From NCBI RefSeq assembly GCF_964355755.1, contig NC_092675.1, forward strand, positions 1,493,001 through 1,557,000: a stretch of DNA of 64,000 nt, given 5' to 3'. Shown here piece by piece: positions 59,501 to 64,000 of this stretch. Made by a program: the position numbers and the translations under genes. Position 1 is the stretch's first letter, and the number at the start of each line of letters is the position of its first letter. This DNA comes from Antedon mediterranea. Lineage: Eukaryota > Echinodermata > Crinoidea > Comatulida > Antedonidae. The notes beneath the pieces are model-generated. The model had not been told where the DNA came from and ran no database searches. It worked only from the letters and a program-made list of their open reading frames with translations.

Positions 59501-62500
59501 TTCTTGTTGTCATTGGACTGTCTTTGCTTGTTCCTTTTCATTGTTCCGAATTTGTTGTCTTCAAGTCTGCGACTTTTGATGTATATTTTTTTATAATTGT
59601 ATTTTTATATGAGCAAGAAATAAAAACAAACAAACCCAAAATACGCCCTCTATGTTTAATTTTTCATCAAATTGAGTTAACCATAAAATACAAATAAAGA
59701 TACAGTAGGCCTAAGCTAATTATGCTCAATTTAATTAAATAACGTGTAGTCCTAGGCTGCTTTTCTTCCAAAATAGGCAATTTAATATTAAAATAATGTT
59801 TTCTGAACATGCGTGAGAAATAGCCACGTATGCGTGAGGCATACAAAATCGGCCCTCATGCGCGAGACTCGCACATTATGCGTGAGAGTTGACAGGAGAT
59901 TGTGTAACTAGAATCTGAACTTTAATGCAACCTTTTTGTGTTTTTTTAGTTTGTTTGTGATGAGCTAAGATCAACGTTCAAAGTTAATGCCACTTGTAAG
60001 AATGTACTTATCCTAGACGCAAGTACAGATAGTAAATTTAGCAATCATTTAATTTTCAATATTCCTGATTTTGCATTTAAAGACAATTTGCATCAGGGTA
60101 AGTTTCCACTATAATGCACTTGTCTAAGTCTTTCCGTTTATTTGAAATGATCGTTTATACCCAATTAGGTACAGTATTCTGTTTTTTAGTCCCTATAATA
60201 TAATATTATATAATGTATATATACACTTTCCCATCAAATCAAACATATTTTACCATTTTTAGCAGATATTGTCTTTTGTGTTTGGTTTGTTTTCAAGTTT
60301 GTATTTATCCCCTAGTTGTAAGCCCGAGAAAGTAGTCTTTTAAAAGCAACTTGATGGCCTATTTCAAGTCTGATTTAGTTAATCTTCATTTTTCATGTTT
60401 TTGGGCGACAATACATCTTTAAAAGCAGAAATAATAACTTAACATGTTAAACATTTTTTTTTCGTTTCTTTATAGGCCATTTTGTTCTAGGACTTTGTTG
60501 CAAAATCAGAAGTATTATTAAGCAGCAACAAGAACACAAAACAAAGTTAGAAGGTGACCTTGACTTGACAGATGAACCAATCACAAAGAAGCCAAAACAA
60601 GAGAATGATACAAGTTATAATAATATTTGTGATCTTTTAATTAAAGATAAAAATGGTAAAGAATGCCTGTTTATTGATGAAGGTAAGAATTTATTAACTT
60701 AATATCTTGTAGCCAAAGTTGTAAAACACTAAATCGGAAAAATGCTCATGGTAAAAGAACCTTTCAATACAGAGCAACAAAAGAATGGAATCCTTTACCA
60801 ACTGAAATTAGAACGAACGTATGGGAAAAATTTCTATAAATTCAAAAATATATATCAACTCAAATGTCATCTAAGTGATCCTGTATATCTACTTTTTTAT
60901 TTTACTTTGTATGTCTGTATGTCTTTTATACAAAATAACATGTTTTTAACTGTTCTGTATATTCCTTTCAAATTAAGCATATAGTATGCTTTTATTTTTC
61001 TGTATATATATTATAATTTTTCTTTACTTTTAAACCTTGTAACTGGACCATTTTGAAAAGCAGTACTACATTACTGAAAATGCAATCCAGTAAAAAGAAA
61101 GATTAAATAAATAAAATATGAAAGGGAATAGGAATATTTATGCATTGCAGTCTTCTGCATCAAATTTATATATAAAACTAGAAAGCCACTCCGAGAGTGC
61201 ATACCGCCTACTGTAAAATTATTCTACATCAGATTTAGTCACCGGAAAGTGTGTGTCTTAATGCTGCATGTGAATTATATAAGCATGTGTATGCGAGTTT
61301 GGTGTAAAGGTTATGTAACCCACCTTTCAACTAACAAAAGGTTCTTTAGAACAGAAACGCGAAAATCAAACGAGTGAATTTGAAAAGAAATAGGGTTTTT
61401 AAACTACTCGTATCAAAAAACTTGTACATTAAATCTAATTATGTTTTAAAATTACAAATCACAAACTATAACTATTACCTCTTGTACAAAAATGAAGTTT
61501 TTTAGACAAGTAGTTCTCGAGAAAATACAATTTTAGTTTACTTGTTACTTTAAGACTGCTCACCGGCTTTTGAAATTTCAGTCCTATCTTTTAACACTAG
61601 CAGGTCTGAAAAGTATATTTAAAAGTGGTCCAGAATTGGGACCATGGTCTTAAATGGTCCCAAAATTTAATGGAATGGTCCTTGACCATATATGTAAAGA
61701 TCTTGTATTTACTTTTTGAGTAATCCTGCTAACAAACAAACAAACATACAAACAAACAAACACACGCTACCGATTACATATACCTCCTTGGCGGAGGTAA
61801 ATAACATGGCAATGACGCATGTGGTATTCAAGCAATGATAAATTTCATTTAATTTACATATTTCAGGTGTATATACCAAGAACAGAAATTTCCGCCTCTA
61901 CAAATGTTGTAAACAGTCAAAGAAAAATCCACTGCTTCTAGCTGATTACAATGAATATAAAGCAGTGACTTCTAAATGCAATGGACACAATATTGAACAC
62001 CAGATATTTCTAGACTCTGTCATCAGTAATGTCAGGTACATTTATCGTTACTAAAGCTTGGTTCCCACTAGAGATGTAACGCAAAGTAGGTGATTTGACC
62101 AATCACAAGCGATGGATTATTCGAACAGTCTCTTTTCATTGGTCAACTTGCTTGCTGTGCGTCTACATTCTTGAGTTGCGTCCTAGTTGGAACCAAGCTT
62201 AATGAATTTTGTGTCCTGTCATGAATCAGTAATTTGTCATGATCTTCTATAGTCTAAGAGTGCATGGTGGTGGTGTCAGTCACTGGAATTATGTTGATGC
62301 CTTAAAGCCTATCAAATGATGTGCCCATATATGGACATGATGATGTCATATCACTACCATATTTGGGCACATCAATTTTAGTCCAACTAGTTTGATAGTG
62401 TAGACAGAGCTTAAAGCCCCCTTCCCTACGTTTTTTAGATCTAATTTAAGATCACAAACTATATTTAATGTAAAAATAATACTATATGGTCTTATTGCGA

Positions 62501-63559
62501 TAACTTTTTTCGTCTTTAAACGGTTAAAAATGTGAAAAATAAGTCGATTCTAATAATTATAGCGGCCCGCTATAAATCCCAAAATGCATTGCGCGCGGAT
62601 TGATATTTTTGTTTTTCACCTGTAATTCGCCCACTTTTCGATCGATCGTGAGGTCAAAACAAATGGAAGACTCCTAACTTTTCAGCGAAAATACCAGGTT
62701 TCCCCCAATTTGTATCAATGGAGTCTGACAAAAATAGAAAGACAATTAATGCAGCAACTATACAACGTCAGGCTAGGTATATAGCTAGCGTACGATGTTC
62801 GTACGTTACCGATGTTTACCAGCTAGGCCTACAAAACTCAGCCTAGCTAGGCTAGGCCTAAGACTGTCCACGAGAAGTCGATCGCCGCGAGCTACTTAGG
62901 TAGTGCATTGTTTCTCACTTTTTATCATAATTTACCATAAAACGTACATTTAAGACAAGGAATGACATGGTTTAATGTTTTTAAAGTAATATATATGTAT
63001 TATTTTCCAAAAAACGTCAAAAATTGCAGGGAATGGGTCTTTAATGATTGTTAGTATTTGTGTCTTTCAGATATTCAGCAAAGATGAGAGTTTATACCTC
63101 TGAAGGGTTTAGTAGAGACTACAAATCATTATTTGATGGAGAATCTGATACTGCAAAAGAGGATGGACAAACAAGGTCAAAGGAAGGTTAGCTTTAAATG
63201 TGCTGACTTTATTTTCCAGTAATGCAATTATTTTCATTTTCATCTTTCGAACTTGAACACATCATGGCTCTGGTGATTTAATGCTAAAATATCCTCACAC
63301 CAAGTTCACTGATTCTTGTCATTATTTATAATGTTTGAAATAAATTATACATTTGTTTTTTAGATGTAACTGAAGGGTACCAGTCTTCTCTTTATCCTTC
63401 CTTGGACAGTTTCATTTTATCAAAGGTGAACCGAGGTGGAATCAACGGCGAGATCCGTCGATGGTCATACTATGCCCAAGGTGGAATACTTGTGTACAAC
63501 ATTGCTAAAAATCGCTGGTGTGAAAATGTGCGGAGACAACACAAAAGTAACAATATCAT
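56502..63559 (+). CDS. PRIMPOL: DNA-directed primase/polymerase protein (3' end outside window)
   Basis: Archaeo-eukaryotic primase (AEP) enzyme that reprimes stalled replication forks and bypasses damage in nucleus and mitochondria. Exons: 56502-56575, 57901-57993, 58484-58562, 58984-59229, 59950-60097, 60476-60682, 61867-62035, 63071-63186, 63364-63559, about 442 aa, ending in a donor, so the gene continues beyond the window. Catalytic residues are visible: D142 and E144 in LYFDLEYN, H197 in SNHLIFN, D281 in LFIDEGVYTKNRNFRLY. The start of the C-terminal zinc module is present (C and H in RWCENVRRQHKSNN). The N-terminus is some 20 residues longer than human. The exon 4 donor lies in a 148-bp tandem duplication and intron 1 contains a foldback element. 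Confidence 0.94.
56590..56770. repeat. CTAGGC-rich low-complexity tract
   Basis: Dense overlapping CTAG, TAGGCCTA and GCTAGC palindromes, for example CTAGCTAGCTAGGCCTAGC. The same vocabulary recurs at 56125-56215, 57150, 57290 and 62820-62855. In PRIMPOL intron 1. Confidence 0.8.
56864..57664. mobile_element. Second foldback-type element, 801 bp
   Basis: Ends TGTTATGCGCGATTTGAACG and its exact complement CGTTCAAATCGCGCATAACA are followed inward by arrays of a palindromic unit, TTGCGCAATTT then a near-mirror AAATTGCGCAA. The left array (56879-57115) has about eight units; the right array (57530-57650) has about four. TAAC abuts both ends (56860-56863, 57665-57668), a possible 4-bp target duplication. 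The centre is single-copy with a very CpG-rich stretch near 57330-57360 (GGCCGCCCGCGCCGCGCCCG). No coding sequence. In PRIMPOL intron 1. Confidence 0.85.
58725..58970 (+). repeat. Dispersed repeat family E, copy 3
   Basis: ACTTTGACCAAAAATTTGATC, TTACCTGAACGATTTGTAAT, AAGTGAAAACATAATTTG and TTAATCTTCATTTTTCATG, ending CAATACATCTTTAA. It abuts the exon 4 acceptor region of PRIMPOL (exon starts 58984). Confidence 0.65.
59203..59498 (+). repeat. 148-bp tandem duplication of PRIMPOL exon 4 end and donor
   Basis: Two copies start with AAACAAATGGTGAACACTC at 59203 and 59351 and differ at few positions. The first includes the last 27 bases of exon 4 and the donor at 59229/59230. The second carries an identical pseudo-exon end and donor (CTTATTCAG/GTTTGT) at 59377/59378. 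Confidence 0.93.
60385..60425 (+). repeat. Dispersed repeat family E, 3' fragment
   Basis: TTAATCTTCATTTTTCATG and CAATACATCTTTAA match the 3' end of the copies at 58970 and 52195. It lies 50 bp before the exon 6 acceptor of PRIMPOL. Confidence 0.6.
60745..61118 (+). pseudogene. Non-LTR retrotransposon ORF2 end and 3' UTR relic
   Basis: In one frame FQYRATKEWNPLPTEIRTNV (from about 60761) is the classic LINE reverse transcriptase C-terminal motif. It then hits a stop, with YKFKNIYQLKCHL in the neighbouring frame, so a frameshift is present. The AT-rich 3' UTR includes CATTTTGAAAAGCAGTACTAC and ends AGATTAAATAAATAAA near 61117. In PRIMPOL intron 6. Confidence 0.72.
62052..62202. mobile_element. 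MITE family B, copy 3
   Basis: TAAAGCTTGGTTCCCACTAG at the left and CTAGTTGGAACCAAGCTTAA at the right are inverted repeats. GATTTGACCAATCAC and ATTGGTCAACTTG form an inner pair. 151 bp in PRIMPOL intron 7. Confidence 0.78.
62302..62413. mobile_element. MITE family A, copy 14 (left end truncated)
   Basis: Left end reduced to TTAAAGCCTATCAAATG; body GTGCCCATATATGGACATG and CCATATTTGGGCACATC; right end AGTTTGATAGTGTAGACAGA then GCTTAA. Confidence 0.75.
62820..62860. repeat. CTAGGC-type palindromic tract
   Basis: AGCTAGGCCTAC and CTAGCTAGGCTAGGCCTAAG repeat the vocabulary of 56590-56770. Confidence 0.5.
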
Positions 63560-64000
63560 GTAAGTATTACTCGTGTGACAGCAAACAAAGATGTAATTTA
63601 ATAGATGAGTTGAACATGTTCTTAACATGGCGGATCCAAGGGTAGCGCTAGGGATGCACAGTCCCCCCCCCCCCCCCCGGCTTTTCACAGCTAAAATGAA
63701 ATGATAAACTACTTGTTGATATCTGTTTGACAGACTATTAATATTATGTTAGCGATTCCCTGTTCCAGATCCGCTTCTGCCCAAAGTCCCCTAAATCATA
63801 TCTCAACTTACAATTAAAATACCTATGATACAGCATGTACTAGCAGTTGTTCTTTGAGTGTAAACCTGTTCAGTACATTTATTTTTATATACATGAATTT
63901 GTTCATAAAGCGTGGTTCCCACTAGCGATGCAACGGAGCGACGTATTGATGCAAAGTGCTGTATTGCGTAATCACAAGTGGGAACCAACGATGCAACAGT
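63560..64000. other. PRIMPOL intron 9, start; no further exon
   Basis: After the donor GTAAGT the expected next exon of the zinc-module coding region is not found before the window ends. The stretch contains an 18-C homopolymer at about 63662-63679 and the beginning of a family B MITE. Confidence 0.6.
63906..64000. mobile_element. MITE family B, copy 4 (cut by window end)
   Basis: TAAAGCGTGGTTCCCACTAGC then GATGCAACGGAGCGACG; AGTGGGAACCAACGATGCAA near the end is partly complementary. The outer right end is outside the window, or the copy is rearranged. Confidence 0.55.

Overview
The window is animal nuclear DNA: AT-rich, with intron-rich genes whose GT-AG exons join in matching phase. I could read six protein-coding genes exon by exon. 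I found no rRNA, no intact tRNA, no CRISPR array and no bacterial-style operon. The proteins look like close relatives of the vertebrate forms, and the repeats resemble those of invertebrate deuterostomes, especially foldback elements whose long inverted arms are tandem arrays, as in the TU elements of sea urchins. An echinoderm is my best guess (inference only; the species cannot be read from this sequence).

Layout. 773-6065 (+): the C-terminal three quarters of the microsomal triglyceride transfer protein large subunit (MTTP); its 5' exons lie before the window. 8404-13550 (-): complete isovaleryl-CoA dehydrogenase (IVD), 422 aa, convergent with MTTP. 13805-18544 (+): complete cysteine-rich protein 1 (CRIP1), a single-LIM protein of 82 aa, divergent from IVD with 254 bp between start codons. 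18545-26840: intergenic DNA full of repeats, including a probable upstream promoter of the next gene. 26855-33771 (+): complete CCR4-NOT deadenylase CNOT6/CNOT6L (CCR4), 556 aa. 33772-43277: non-coding, rich in repeats. 43278-48216 (-): a TMEM72-like four-helix membrane protein, 183 aa. 48385-50527: a 2.14-kb foldback transposon just upstream of it. 51388-55977 (-): complete RNA polymerase III subunit RPC4 (POLR3D), 389 aa. 56502-63559 (+): primase-polymerase PRIMPOL, running off the window, divergent from POLR3D with 524 bp between start codons.

The genes do not form one pathway: they cover lipoprotein assembly, leucine breakdown, a small LIM protein, mRNA deadenylation, a membrane protein, Pol III transcription and DNA damage tolerance. 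The two divergent pairs probably share bidirectional promoters.

The most notable content is repetitive. There are two foldback-type elements with different arm repeats and different target duplications. A TA-flanked palindromic MITE family has at least 14 copies here, one of them ending exactly at an IVD splice donor. There are two independent cases (CRIP1, PRIMPOL) where a tandem duplication has copied an exon end together with its splice donor. Several other MITE, SINE-like and LINE-like relics are also present.
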